DNA of 64,000 nucleotides, taken from positions 1 to 64,000 of the forward strand of contig JBBCJA010000046.1 of assembly GCA_037189585.1 (NCBI GenBank), in the 5' to 3' direction. Below, one piece after another: positions 8,330-17,168 of the stretch. This stretch comes from JAEXNA01 sp037189585. Its GTDB lineage: Bacteria > Vulcanimicrobiota > Xenobia > Xenobiales > JADMJV01. Both the position numbers and the translations under genes were made by a program. Numbering within the stretch: the stretch's first letter is position 1; each line of letters opens with the position of its first letter. Under the pieces are notes generated by a model. The model saw only the letters and a program-made list of their open reading frames with translations, was not told the origin of the DNA and made no database searches.

Positions 8330-9325
8330 ATGAGCGGCTCCATGGTGGTGAGCACCTTGCTCGAGGACGCCGGAAAGCTTTCCGGGCAGAATATTTTGGT
8401 TCTCGGGGACCTGATGCTCGACCAGTGGATGTGGGGAAAGGTTTCCCGTATCTCGCCGGAGGCACCCGTGCCGGTGGTCGATGTCAATCGAACCACCTAC
8501 ACTCCGGGCGGAGCCGCTAACGTGGTGAGCAATCTTCTCACCCTGGGAAGCCGGGTGACCGTGGCGGGACTGATTGGAGACGACGACACAGGGGCTAGAT
8601 TGCGCGGACTGCTCGAGCAAGCGGGGGCTCGAACCGCGGGGCTGGTGGTCTCTGGGCATCGCCGCACCACGGTCAAGACGAGAATCATCGCCCATTCCCA
8701 GCAGGTGGTCCGAGTCGATCAGGAAGAGAGAGCGCCTTTTAACGAGACGGAGGCCGCCGATCTCAAGGATTGGCTCTCGCGACATCTAGCGGGATTTGAC
8801 GGCGTTTTTCTTTCCGACTACGACAAGGGACTTTTCACCAGTCCATCCTTGGTCGAGTTCTGGCCTGGTCTCTATGGTAAGAAGACCCCTACCATAGCCG
8901 GCCCAAAGCCTTCCAATCTGGAGGTTTTTCGCGGCGTCGACTGCCTGACCCTCAACGCCTCCGAGGCGGCGCTCGCCACGGGACAGGCGATGGACAGTAT
9001 GGAGTCGACGCATCAGGCGGGAGCTAGACTTCTCGAACTCTCTTGTGCCGGGGCGGTTTTGATCACCCAGGGTGAAAAGGGCATGACCTTCTTTTCCCAG
9101 GGCGGCGTGCCTATTTCCGAGCGCGCCTTCGCCACGGAGGTGTTTGATGTTTCCGGTGCGGGCGATACTGTTTTGACGGTCATGGGTTTAGGACTATGCG
9201 CCGGTCTCTCTTCAGCTTCAGCTATCAAGCTGGCCTCTCACGCGGCGGCCGTGGTGGTGAGGAAACTGGGAACCGCTACCGTCACGGTGGGGGAGATAGG
9301 TGATTCCCTGCGCCAGAGAGGATAG
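8330..9325 (+). CDS. rfaE1: D-glycero-beta-D-manno-heptose-7-phosphate kinase
   Basis: A 331-residue PfkB-family sugar kinase matching the N-terminal half of HldE (HldA): 'ILVLGDLMLDQWMWGKVSRISPEAPVPVV' (start of the domain), 'TPGGAANVVSNLLTLG' and the PfkB signature 2 'DVSGAGDTV' near residue 276, which holds the catalytic aspartate. It phosphorylates heptose 7-phosphate at C1. The adenylyltransferase half is a separate gene four bases downstream, so the bifunctional HldE of enterobacteria is split here. ATG 8342 is a possible internal start. Confidence 0.95.
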   Translation: MSGSMVVSTLLEDAGKLSGQNILVLGDLMLDQWMWGKVSRISPEAPVPVVDVNRTTYTPGGAANVVSNLLTLGSRVTVAGLIGDDDTGARLRGLLEQAGARTAGLVVSGHRRTTVKTRIIAHSQQVVRVDQEERAPFNETEAADLKDWLSRHLAGFDGVFLSDYDKGLFTSPSLVEFWPGLYGKKTPTIAGPKPSNLEVFRGVDCLTLNASEAALATGQAMDSMESTHQAGARLLELSCAGAVLITQGEKGMTFFSQGGVPISERAFATEVFDVSGAGDTVLTVMGLGLCAGLSSASAIKLASHAAAVVVRKLGTATVTVGEIGDSLRQRG

Positions 9326-9329
9326 CAAT

Positions 9330-9809
9330 TTGAGTCTACCCAATCAAGAGAGGGTCCTTGGTCTGTCCGAGGCGGCCCAACAGGTCGAGACCTGGCGCCG
9401 GGCTGGCCAGACCGTGGTCTTCACCAACGGCTGTTTCGATCTGCTGCACGTGGGACACGTTCAGACCTTGTCTCGAGCGCGGGCTGAAGGCGACCGTCTG
9501 GTGGTCGGGGTGAATTCGGACACCTCGGTGTCCCGACTCAAGGGGCCGCGACGCCCGGTGAACCCCGAGTTGGACCGAGCCGCTCTTCTGGCTTCAATAC
9601 GTTGTGTGGACGCCGTGGTGATCTTCGGTGAGGATACACCGGTGGAAACGCTTCAAGTTCTCCGCCCTGATGTCCACGTCAAAGGGGGAGACTACCGGCT
9701 GGAAGACTTGCCCGAAGCCAAGACCGTCCAGGAGTATGGTGGTCGGGTCGTCCTGATCGACCTGGTGCCAGGTCGTTCCACCACTTCTATGATCGAGCGG
9801 TCTCATTGA
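9330..9809 (+). CDS. rfaE2: D-glycero-beta-D-manno-heptose 1-phosphate adenylyltransferase
   Basis: About 159 residues; cytidylyltransferase-like nucleotidyl transferase matching the C-terminal half of HldE. 'VVFTNGCFDLLHVGHVQTL' contains the HxGH motif, and 'VGVNSDTSVSRLKGPRRPV' and the C-terminal 'GRSTTSMIE' are diagnostic. TTG 9330 is chosen because GAGAGGA lies about seven bases upstream; GTG 9300 would overlap rfaE1 by 26 bases. It makes ADP-heptose for the GT9 enzyme of this operon. GmhA, GmhB and HldD are not in the window. Confidence 0.95.
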   Translation: MSLPNQERVLGLSEAAQQVETWRRAGQTVVFTNGCFDLLHVGHVQTLSRARAEGDRLVVGVNSDTSVSRLKGPRRPVNPELDRAALLASIRCVDAVVIFGEDTPVETLQVLRPDVHVKGGDYRLEDLPEAKTVQEYGGRVVLIDLVPGRSTTSMIERSH

Positions 9810-10987
9810 GTCGGCTGCTGGTCACCGCGAACTCTCCCGGCGAGATGGCCGGTTGGGTCCGCCCGGTGGCGCGGGCCTGGCGAGAAGCCGGCGCCGGCCC
9901 GGTGGACCTTCTGCTTTTGCCTTGTTCATTCGCGACCGGGCAGGAAGAGAGGGTGGCTCGAGAATTGCCTGGTGTAGATCGCGTTTACCGCGCTCGCGAC
10001 TATGCCAGGCTGTTGTGGCGGGAGGGGCGGGACTACCAAGACGGCGCGATCCTTCATCTAGGCGGCGACCTGATGTATTCGGCTGTCTTGAGCTGGCGAT
10101 GGAAACTGGCGGCCTGGTCTTATTTGTGGACCAGACCCTGGTGGAACAGCGCCTTTCGTGGATTTTTCACCAAGGATGATTGGGGGGTCCGGTGGCTGAC
10201 CAAGCGCAAGGTGGTCAGGGACAAAATCCACCTGATTGGGGATCTGGTGCTCGACTCGGTAAGACAAGCTGTGCCGTCGGAGCCGGCACTCGTCCGAGAC
10301 TTCCAAGTCAGCTACCTACCGGGCTCGCGATCGGTCGAAGTGCGCGGGTTGACCCCTCTCTGCTTGGAGGTTCACTCCTTGCTGGCGCAACGGTTCCCCG
10401 GACTGCGTGGTGTCCTGCATCTGTCGCCCTTTCTCCCTCCGGAGGAACTACAGGAGTTGGTCACGGCGGCGCCAGACCCCGCCATCGGGGGACTACGCGG
10501 ACGGTGGGATGTGAGTTTTCTTCACGATGGCGCGGGAGGAGGGCTGGAGATAGCCACCACAGATGGTTATCAGCGCTTGGGCCGTTCGATGATAGCTCTG
10601 TCCATTCCGGGAACCAAAACGGCCGAGGCCGGCTATCTTCGAACTCCTGTGGTGACGATGACGCCCCTCAACAAACCTGAGCATCTTCCATCCATTGGGC
10701 TGATAGGTCTACTGGACTTTCTGCCCAAGGGGAACCTTCTCAAGGGACGTCTGATGCTGAGACTCAAACCGAAGATCGGCCTCTTGGGTCAGCCAAATAT
10801 GCTGGCTGGCAGAGCGCTTCTGCCCGAAATCCTCGATGAGGTGAACGGCGAGATGTTGGCGGATCTGTTAACGGCTCAACTTCTCGACAACGGACGCTTG
10901 GAGCGGGTGGCGGAAGACCTGGCGACACTGTATCCCTGGTCGGCTCAGCCAGCTCGTCGAATGGTCCAACGGATCTTGGATGGCTAA
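9806..10987 (+). CDS. LpxB-like (lipid-A-disaccharide synthase-related) protein
   Basis: 393 residues. The N-terminus 'LLVTANSPGEMAGWVRPVA' resembles the LpxB start, with the S-x-G-E signature but a changed following segment; later segments 'IHLIGDLVLDSV', 'SYLPGSRSVEVRGLTPLCLEV' and 'IPGTKTAEAGYLRTPVV' follow the LpxB/GT19 plan. It starts at a TTG overlapping the rfaE2 stop by four bases. It is more diverged than a true lpxB and lies away from lpxA/lpxD/fabZ, so it may be a related enzyme acting on another lipid-linked sugar. Its 3' end overlaps the convergent gene at 10984 by four bases. Confidence 0.75.
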   Translation: MSRLLVTANSPGEMAGWVRPVARAWREAGAGPVDLLLLPCSFATGQEERVARELPGVDRVYRARDYARLLWREGRDYQDGAILHLGGDLMYSAVLSWRWKLAAWSYLWTRPWWNSAFRGFFTKDDWGVRWLTKRKVVRDKIHLIGDLVLDSVRQAVPSEPALVRDFQVSYLPGSRSVEVRGLTPLCLEVHSLLAQRFPGLRGVLHLSPFLPPEELQELVTAAPDPAIGGLRGRWDVSFLHDGAGGGLEIATTDGYQRLGRSMIALSIPGTKTAEAGYLRTPVVTMTPLNKPEHLPSIGLIGLLDFLPKGNLLKGRLMLRLKPKIGLLGQPNMLAGRALLPEILDEVNGEMLADLLTAQLLDNGRLERVAEDLATLYPWSAQPARRMVQRILDG

Positions 10988-11556
10988 CGCTGTTGGACGA
11001 GGAAGAAGTCTCGACCGATTTTAAGCCTGGACTTCGCGGACGTGGTCAGCTTGATCGACTCCTCGAGGTAGCGTTTCTTAGCGTCGGGGAGGTCTTCGCC
11101 CACGGCATTTTCCAGCGCGCGCACGGACTTATAAACTTCAGAAATTCCGATAAGCACGGGATCATATTTTTTCTGATATTGCTTCGGGATTCGACGGAGC
11201 TTAGCCGTATTCATTAGCTCCCGCAGGGAATTGGTGATCTCTTTACAGGTCTGTTCGAAGTCTTCAGTTTTTTGGGTGGCGGCGTTGGTCGCTTTTCGAA
11301 GTTTGACCAGTTTGCTTAGCTGCTGCATCGTGGGGTCCACGATGTTCGGAACGGTGAATCGACGAAAATCGGCTAGGGCCGCCGGATCGTCATTTGCGAC
11401 GATCTGAATATCGTAGAGTGGGTCTTCTAGATGTCGCCACTGGAAGACCTTAAAATAGTAAGTCCCCAGCCCACCGAAGAATACCACCACCATCAGGAGA
11501 CAGGTGGTGAAGGATTGGCCAAGTTGCGAACGTCGGTGGGAGATACTAGACAGCAT
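10984..11556 (-). CDS. Single-pass membrane protein, unknown function
   Basis: 190 residues: a short basic cytoplasmic start, one membrane segment (about 18-38, 'LLMVVVFFGGLGTYYFKVF'), then an extracytoplasmic helical domain rich in K, R and E. The shape resembles a methyl-accepting or pilus-accessory anchor, but no motif confirms that. It is divergent from the giant STAND-TPR gene, with 66 bases between the two starts. Confidence 0.7.
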   Translation of the reverse strand: MLSSISHRRSQLGQSFTTCLLMVVVFFGGLGTYYFKVFQWRHLEDPLYDIQIVANDDPAALADFRRFTVPNIVDPTMQQLSKLVKLRKATNAATQKTEDFEQTCKEITNSLRELMNTAKLRRIPKQYQKKYDPVLIGISEVYKSVRALENAVGEDLPDAKKRYLEESIKLTTSAKSRLKIGRDFFLVQQR

Positions 11557-11622
11557 AACTGTTGTATTAGGCCTTTTCCCACGGATTCCCTGCCTCCCGA
11601 CTGAATCTGAGCTCGCGAGTCT

Positions 11623-14600
11623 ATGAAAGAACCATTCTCAAGGCAAGCTTTGACGCAGGGTCAAGCGAGCCCGAAGGAGAACCGCTTGGCGATTATGGAG
11701 ATCGGCTTGACCGGACATTTGCCGCTACCGACCCTGCCGGAGGAGAAGCCCACTCCTCTGCACCACCTATTGGAGCGTTTACGGCGCAGTATGGACCGAT
11801 CGGCTCTGGCCGGGCTCCGAGCAACCCTAGACTGCCTCGAGTTCTTGGAACGTTATTTCACAGGTTTCGCCGGCGGTCTCGCCCGTAAGCTGGAAGACTC
11901 CACCGAGCTTGCCACTTTGATGGCCAACTCCTCGAGCACGCCGGGGCTGCGACGACTTTTTCGCTACGCGCTCAATCGCTTGGAGCACCATCTCAACCAC
12001 GAAAGTGTGCGTGACTTGGGGAGCTGCTTTTTTCTGCACGGCAAGCGTAGCCTTCCATTCTCTCACGCCCGCTGGGTCGGACTGGGGAGTGGGGGAGAGC
12101 CCACTCTCGAGTCTTCCGGTTGGTCCTATGAATCTTTCTTCGAGGGTTTGGCCAGTCGAGGAGATGACCCGGCCATCCGGGAGGCGCTTCGCCAGACCCT
12201 GGAGGTCCTGCAGAGTTGGCTGGAGAGCGCGCTATCTTTCTTCGAGAGCCACAATCATTTCGCGCGCCTCGATGAGTTTGGGTGGCAGTGCACGGTACAG
12301 AAGGGGGATACGTTCGTCGAGCTGGTTCCTCCACTGCCCGCGCGTCTCATCCCCGTTGAAGCCCAGGCGCCCTCAGTGGCCCCTAGCACCGAGGACGAGA
12401 GCTCCCTTTTCCTGGTCGAACAGACGCCTCGTGTCGGTTCTCAAGAGGAAGATGTCCCCGCAGCGCCGGTGGCCACGAGCAAAGATGGTAATGGAGTCGC
12501 GGCGGTCTCGACCGAAGAAGGTCTCGATCCGGACTCGGAAGAGGTCGCCGAGCATTCCGCGCGGATCGCGTTGGATGTTCCCGAGAGCAATCCCCGTTGG
12601 AGCGCTTCGGAGCTCAAGTCTTTCGAGAACAGTCTTCGCCAGATCTATCCCCGCATGGACCTTGAGCGAGTTCCGCGGGACTATTTCCAGACTCTGAGTC
12701 GCTTTTTGTCCTCGGTAAGCTCGGGATATATCATTCTGGAAGGCCGTCAGGGTACGGGAAAGACAACCATATGTCAGGCTTACCGCGATTATCTCGTCGA
12801 TTCGAGTCTCGACGCCACACCGCTACTTTTCTCGGTCAAGAATCAGTTTTATCCCGACACTCACACTTTTCTCGAGCAACTCAACGAGCATCTGAGAATC
12901 CGCCCGGGAAGCGGACAGAGAGCTTTCGAGGCGCTCGACCCGCAGGTGATAAAGAATCTCAATCTGCGCACCTCGGCCGAGGCCAGGGCGTCACGTTTTT
13001 CCGCTTTTTTGAGTGAGCTGCGCCTAGTCAACGGGACCAGAATCGTGCTACTCCTTGACGGGCTCGACGAAGGAGCGCAGGGCAACGGCGTCAGCGATAG
13101 TCTGTTCAGCTATCTACCGGTGGCCCTACCGGAGGGTGTCTATATCGTCTTGAGCTACCATCCTGATCGTTGCCGGCCGGCTGACCGAGACGTCCTGGCT
13201 GATATTCGACAGGGAGCCTCCACCGAAGTGGTTCTTTCGGCTGACGCGGCCAACTATCGGGACCTGGTGGAGCGATTTCTCAATCGGGGCGGCGAAGGTC
13301 CGCTATCGGAGGGCATGCACGAAACCTTGATGGAGAAATCCGGAGGCCGCCTGGCCACCGCCGGACATATGCTCGACGCCGTCCGTTGCCAACTCTTCGA
13401 GGGAACCGACGACCTTCCGACTCCCGATCGGACCTACGAGCGACTTTTTGACCGCCTCTACGCCCGAGTGCCGGACCGCTATCTCGATCTCTTCTTGCTA
13501 CTGGCCACTTCGGATGAACCGGTTAGCGGCGATGAGCTTTCCAACCTCGGCATCTCCCGCACCGATGTGCTCGAGTTGGTCCATTCGTTGCCCAGCCTCT
13601 TTCACTGTTATCAGGAGCGAGGGATCGGACTGAACCTGGCCCATCGCGCCATCCGATTGCACCTTCAGCGAACTTTTCTGACCTCTTACGCCCAGAGCTG
13701 TCTGCGCTTGGCCCAAAGAGCCTTGCGCCGAATTTCCGAGACCGAGATCACCATTCTACCAGTGCGCGAAGACCTCGATCGACTGGGAGAAGGAGTGCGG
13801 CGTCTTTTGCGCTGGGCTTACGATTCCCAGGACGCCGACTTCTTGGCCGAAGTCAGCGCTCACCCACTTTTAGGCAAGCTGCGACGGCGTATCTTCGCGG
13901 CCATGGAGGAGCGGGCTCTCTATCACCGCAAAGCCCTGATCCTGGACACTTTCACCCGCGGCTTGGAACGACTCGTGCAGATCGAGGGGCGAGAAGAGTT
14001 CCGAGAAGAACTGGCCTGGTCTCTCTCGAGCCGTGCTCTCTCCTACTATCATCTGGGCCATTTTCAGCGCGCGTTAGTCGACATTGAAATGGCCATCGGT
14101 CATTTCGAGACGATGGTGGAAGGGCAGAGCATTGAGGCTCTCCGGAATGGATTCGCCGCGGCACTCAATCGGCGCAGCGAGATCTATCGCGGTATGGGCG
14201 ATTGGCAGAAAGCTCTCACCGATGCCGAGCGGGCGGTCCGAAATTATGAGCAGGTTGTGGAAGGGGGAAGAAACGATCTCCTCTCCTTGTTGATGCTAGC
14301 CTATCACAATCGAGGAGCGGTCCATCGCGCCTTACGCCAATCGGATCTCGCCGAGGCAGACTTGAGCAAGGCTCTCGACGGATATCTCCGCTTGGTCAAC
14401 CGTGACAATCGGCGCGACCTGCGCCCTCAGTTGGCCGCTGTCTATCAAACTAGAGCGGCCCTGGCCCTCGACCGGGGCGATAGCGACCTGGCGCTCTCCT
14501 CGGCTAGCGCCGCACTCGAGCTTTTCGAGCTGCTAGTCCATCAAGAAAGTTTCGAGGGGCTCAGAAACGATCTGGCTTCGGTTTACAACGACCGGGGAGC

Positions 14601-17166
14601 GACCCTGTATCGGGCTGGAATTTACGATGAGGCCGAGCGAGACTACGCTTCGGCTATCTCCATTCGCACCTATCTGGTGGCCGAAGGCCGCATTGATGTT
14701 CGCGTCGACTTAGCCAAGACCTACGCCAATCGCGGATTGTGTCTGATCGTCCTGGGCGAGGTCACGGCCGCGCGAGAAAGCTTCGATCGAGCGGTGGAAA
14801 TTCTGGACCGACTGATCGAAGAGGAGCGGCGTGAGGACCTTCATGCCGACCGAGCTTTCGCTCTTAACTGTCGTGGGAGCTTGGCTCGACAGGGAGGCGA
14901 CATGGTGGCCTCGCGAGAGGATTTCTCCGCGGCGGCGGGAGACTATCGGCTGGCTGTGGTCAGTCAGGGAGAGAGCCATCTCGAAGACCTGGCCCACACC
15001 CTCAACTCTTTGGCCGAGGTGGCCCTAGCCGGTGGCGACACGGTCACGGCCAGGCGAAGTTGCGAGAGGGCTCTGGAGATCTACGACAAGAAGCTTCTCC
15101 CAACCCGGCGCCAAAGTTTAGCTCGCGAACGGGCCATTGCCTATCACAACCTGGGTGAGACGCTGCGAACGGAAGGCGATGAGGCGGAGGCCGAAAAGGA
15201 GTTTAACAAGGCTATCGAGCTTCTCACTCACGAGGTCGAGCAGATGGGCCGGCCTCAGCTCACTGGGGAGTTGGCGACATCTATTCTCCGACTGGCCGAG
15301 CTGGGCAGCCAAACTCCTGACAGTCGATTGCGTCTCTTGAGTCGTGCGCTGGCCTTTTTCACCGCGGCCGAATCCAACGATGAACGGTGGGCCAATCTTT
15401 TGGATGAGACCTTACTATTGCGGGCCACGGCTTACAAGGAGCTGCGCTCTCCTGGAGCCGCTCTCGACGACATCAGTCGGGTGGTCTCGCGTTTGGAAGA
15501 AGCTCGTTGGGGAGCGCCCGATCTGGGTCCTCACCTGATCAATGCGTTGTTGGAGCGCTCCGCTCTATTTACCGCCTTGGAAGACGCTGAGGCCGCGTTG
15601 CTCGACCTTGAGCGGGCATGGACCGTGGTCGAAGAGGTGGCCCCGGCGGTGGGCGAAGCCGAGGCCGAGCTGCGAAGATGCCACATCCTCTTCGAGCGTA
15701 TCCGACTGACCAGTAGCGCCACCGAGTCTGACTTTAGTCGGGCCATCAGCCTACTTCACGAACTCGATACACGATTGGCCGACGTCCCCATCGACCAGTT
15801 AGCCACGCGCGACCATCGACTCTTGAAAAAACGAGCAGTTCACGCCTTTAAAGAGCTTCGTTACGCCGCTCTGGTGCCCACACGAGAGGGCGACTTCGAG
15901 TCGGGAGCGGTTCGTCTGACCGCTCTTTTAGAGTTGGCTCGTGGTTTGCGCCCCTCTTTCACCGAGCTTCTCAAAGGCGATCCCACGACCGATGGAGAGT
16001 TCGATCAGGTCACCCGGCTACGGACTCAGCGCGCCTGGGTTCGGGTCAAACAGGGCAATCTGCATGAGGCTCTGAGGGACTTCGAACAGACAGCGAGCGA
16101 GTTGCCTCCGATCGAGGTTGATACCCCGCCGGACGCTTTGGAGTTTATCGCCGAAGTGGAGTCCGGTCGAGGCGCCGTGCTCGACTCTTTGGAACGCACG
16201 GAGGATGCGCTGTTGGCTTATCAGCGTGCGGTCGAGGCTTTCTCGCGCCGTCCCGAAAGTATGCTGAGCCCACGACGGGCCGCCTGCTTGACCAACAGGG
16301 CTCAACTCTTCGCTCGTTCGAAGCGATACCGAGAAGCCTTGAAAGATATCGACCCGGCCATCGAGATTGCTCGGTCCAACTATCAAAAGACGGAGCTTAT
16401 GTATCGTTGGGCCTTCAAGGCTCAGATTTTGCGCCAGTCGGGAGACCAGTTGGCGAGTCTGGCGACCTATCGAGAGGCGTTAAATTTCGCTCTTCGAGAT
16501 GCCTCTTTGGAGGCGGAACTGGAACTGCCCCTACGGCTCGGCTTGTTTCGTTTGACTCAGGACTCCCAGGAAGCCGAACTGACGCTTCGCCGTATTTTGG
16601 ACCTGCTGGCCGACCGCCTGGCACAAAAACCACGCGCCTGGCGAGCTGAGGCGACCCGTCTGTTTTCCGAGCTGCCTTACCCTAGGGATGATGCCGACGG
16701 CTTGGATCTGGAAACGCGAATCACTCGCACCATCGCTTTGCTGTACAAGGCTTCCCCTCCAGGCCATACTTCCATCACCGAGACTTTACTGAGACGAGCG
16801 GCTCGTCTTTTCGAGATGAAAGCGGAAGGTCGCGCTTTCCGGACCCTGGCAAGCGCCCAGTATTGCCTGGCCGCCAAATTCTGCTGCTTGGAGTTTCAAA
16901 AGTATGGCAAGCCCAGTCTGCTCCGCCTGCTGCGAACGTTGATACTGGCCGGACGCTCGTTGGTGGAGGGAGACTCGCCTAGCGAACTCGAGGGCTTGGG
17001 CCAGGCCTTCGAGGAAGTCGCCGGGGCGATCTTCGTGGAACCGCCTCAGGGCGAGCTGGAAGTGGAAGTCAACAATCTGGCTCGTCTCTGGCTGAGCTTG
17101 CCCCCCTCAAAGGTCTTGGCGGCCGGTATTTCGCGCGCGACATTGCAGAAACTTAGGCGTTGGTAG
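11623..17166 (+). CDS. Giant STAND-like NTPase with long-period TPR array
   Basis: 1847 residues. Residues 1-350 are mostly helical without a recognised domain, with an acidic Pro/Ala/Ser-rich linker near 240-310. A P-loop NTPase follows: Walker A G374-x4-GKTT (K380) and Walker B 'LLLDGLDEGA' with D479, D482 and E483, the arrangement of NACHT/STAND ATPases. A helical section (about 590-790) leads to at least six repeats of 47 residues (one spacing is 46) with the core N-R-G...G-D-x-x-x-A, starting near residue 800 and continuing in degraded form to about 1650. That period is longer than the canonical 34. No signal or membrane segment. STAND proteins act as nucleotide switches that oligomerise after the repeat domain senses a ligand; the effector here would be the N-terminal region, which I do not recognise. 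Confidence 0.85.
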   Translation: MKEPFSRQALTQGQASPKENRLAIMEIGLTGHLPLPTLPEEKPTPLHHLLERLRRSMDRSALAGLRATLDCLEFLERYFTGFAGGLARKLEDSTELATLMANSSSTPGLRRLFRYALNRLEHHLNHESVRDLGSCFFLHGKRSLPFSHARWVGLGSGGEPTLESSGWSYESFFEGLASRGDDPAIREALRQTLEVLQSWLESALSFFESHNHFARLDEFGWQCTVQKGDTFVELVPPLPARLIPVEAQAPSVAPSTEDESSLFLVEQTPRVGSQEEDVPAAPVATSKDGNGVAAVSTEEGLDPDSEEVAEHSARIALDVPESNPRWSASELKSFENSLRQIYPRMDLERVPRDYFQTLSRFLSSVSSGYIILEGRQGTGKTTICQAYRDYLVDSSLDATPLLFSVKNQFYPDTHTFLEQLNEHLRIRPGSGQRAFEALDPQVIKNLNLRTSAEARASRFSAFLSELRLVNGTRIVLLLDGLDEGAQGNGVSDSLFSYLPVALPEGVYIVLSYHPDRCRPADRDVLADIRQGASTEVVLSADAANYRDLVERFLNRGGEGPLSEGMHETLMEKSGGRLATAGHMLDAVRCQLFEGTDDLPTPDRTYERLFDRLYARVPDRYLDLFLLLATSDEPVSGDELSNLGISRTDVLELVHSLPSLFHCYQERGIGLNLAHRAIRLHLQRTFLTSYAQSCLRLAQRALRRISETEITILPVREDLDRLGEGVRRLLRWAYDSQDADFLAEVSAHPLLGKLRRRIFAAMEERALYHRKALILDTFTRGLERLVQIEGREEFREELAWSLSSRALSYYHLGHFQRALVDIEMAIGHFETMVEGQSIEALRNGFAAALNRRSEIYRGMGDWQKALTDAERAVRNYEQVVEGGRNDLLSLLMLAYHNRGAVHRALRQSDLAEADLSKALDGYLRLVNRDNRRDLRPQLAAVYQTRAALALDRGDSDLALSSASAALELFELLVHQESFEGLRNDLASVYNDRGATLYRAGIYDEAERDYASAISIRTYLVAEGRIDVRVDLAKTYANRGLCLIVLGEVTAARESFDRAVEILDRLIEEERREDLHADRAFALNCRGSLARQGGDMVASREDFSAAAGDYRLAVVSQGESHLEDLAHTLNSLAEVALAGGDTVTARRSCERALEIYDKKLLPTRRQSLARERAIAYHNLGETLRTEGDEAEAEKEFNKAIELLTHEVEQMGRPQLTGELATSILRLAELGSQTPDSRLRLLSRALAFFTAAESNDERWANLLDETLLLRATAYKELRSPGAALDDISRVVSRLEEARWGAPDLGPHLINALLERSALFTALEDAEAALLDLERAWTVVEEVAPAVGEAEAELRRCHILFERIRLTSSATESDFSRAISLLHELDTRLADVPIDQLATRDHRLLKKRAVHAFKELRYAALVPTREGDFESGAVRLTALLELARGLRPSFTELLKGDPTTDGEFDQVTRLRTQRAWVRVKQGNLHEALRDFEQTASELPPIEVDTPPDALEFIAEVESGRGAVLDSLERTEDALLAYQRAVEAFSRRPESMLSPRRAACLTNRAQLFARSKRYREALKDIDPAIEIARSNYQKTELMYRWAFKAQILRQSGDQLASLATYREALNFALRDASLEAELELPLRLGLFRLTQDSQEAELTLRRILDLLADRLAQKPRAWRAEATRLFSELPYPRDDADGLDLETRITRTIALLYKASPPGHTSITETLLRRAARLFEMKAEGRAFRTLASAQYCLAAKFCCLEFQKYGKPSLLRLLRTLILAGRSLVEGDSPSELEGLGQAFEEVAGAIFVEPPQGELEVEVNNLARLWLSLPPSKVLAAGISRATLQKLRRW

Positions 17167-17168
17167 CT

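Noticed and set aside
12005..12697. 230-codon frame inside the giant STAND gene
   Set aside because: Arg/Ser-rich out-of-frame shadow; the main frame is continuous across it.
14100..15200. DNA-level tandem repeats in the giant gene as a CRISPR-like array
   Set aside because: The period of 141 bases is conserved only at the protein level (47-residue TPR-like units); DNA identity between units is low.
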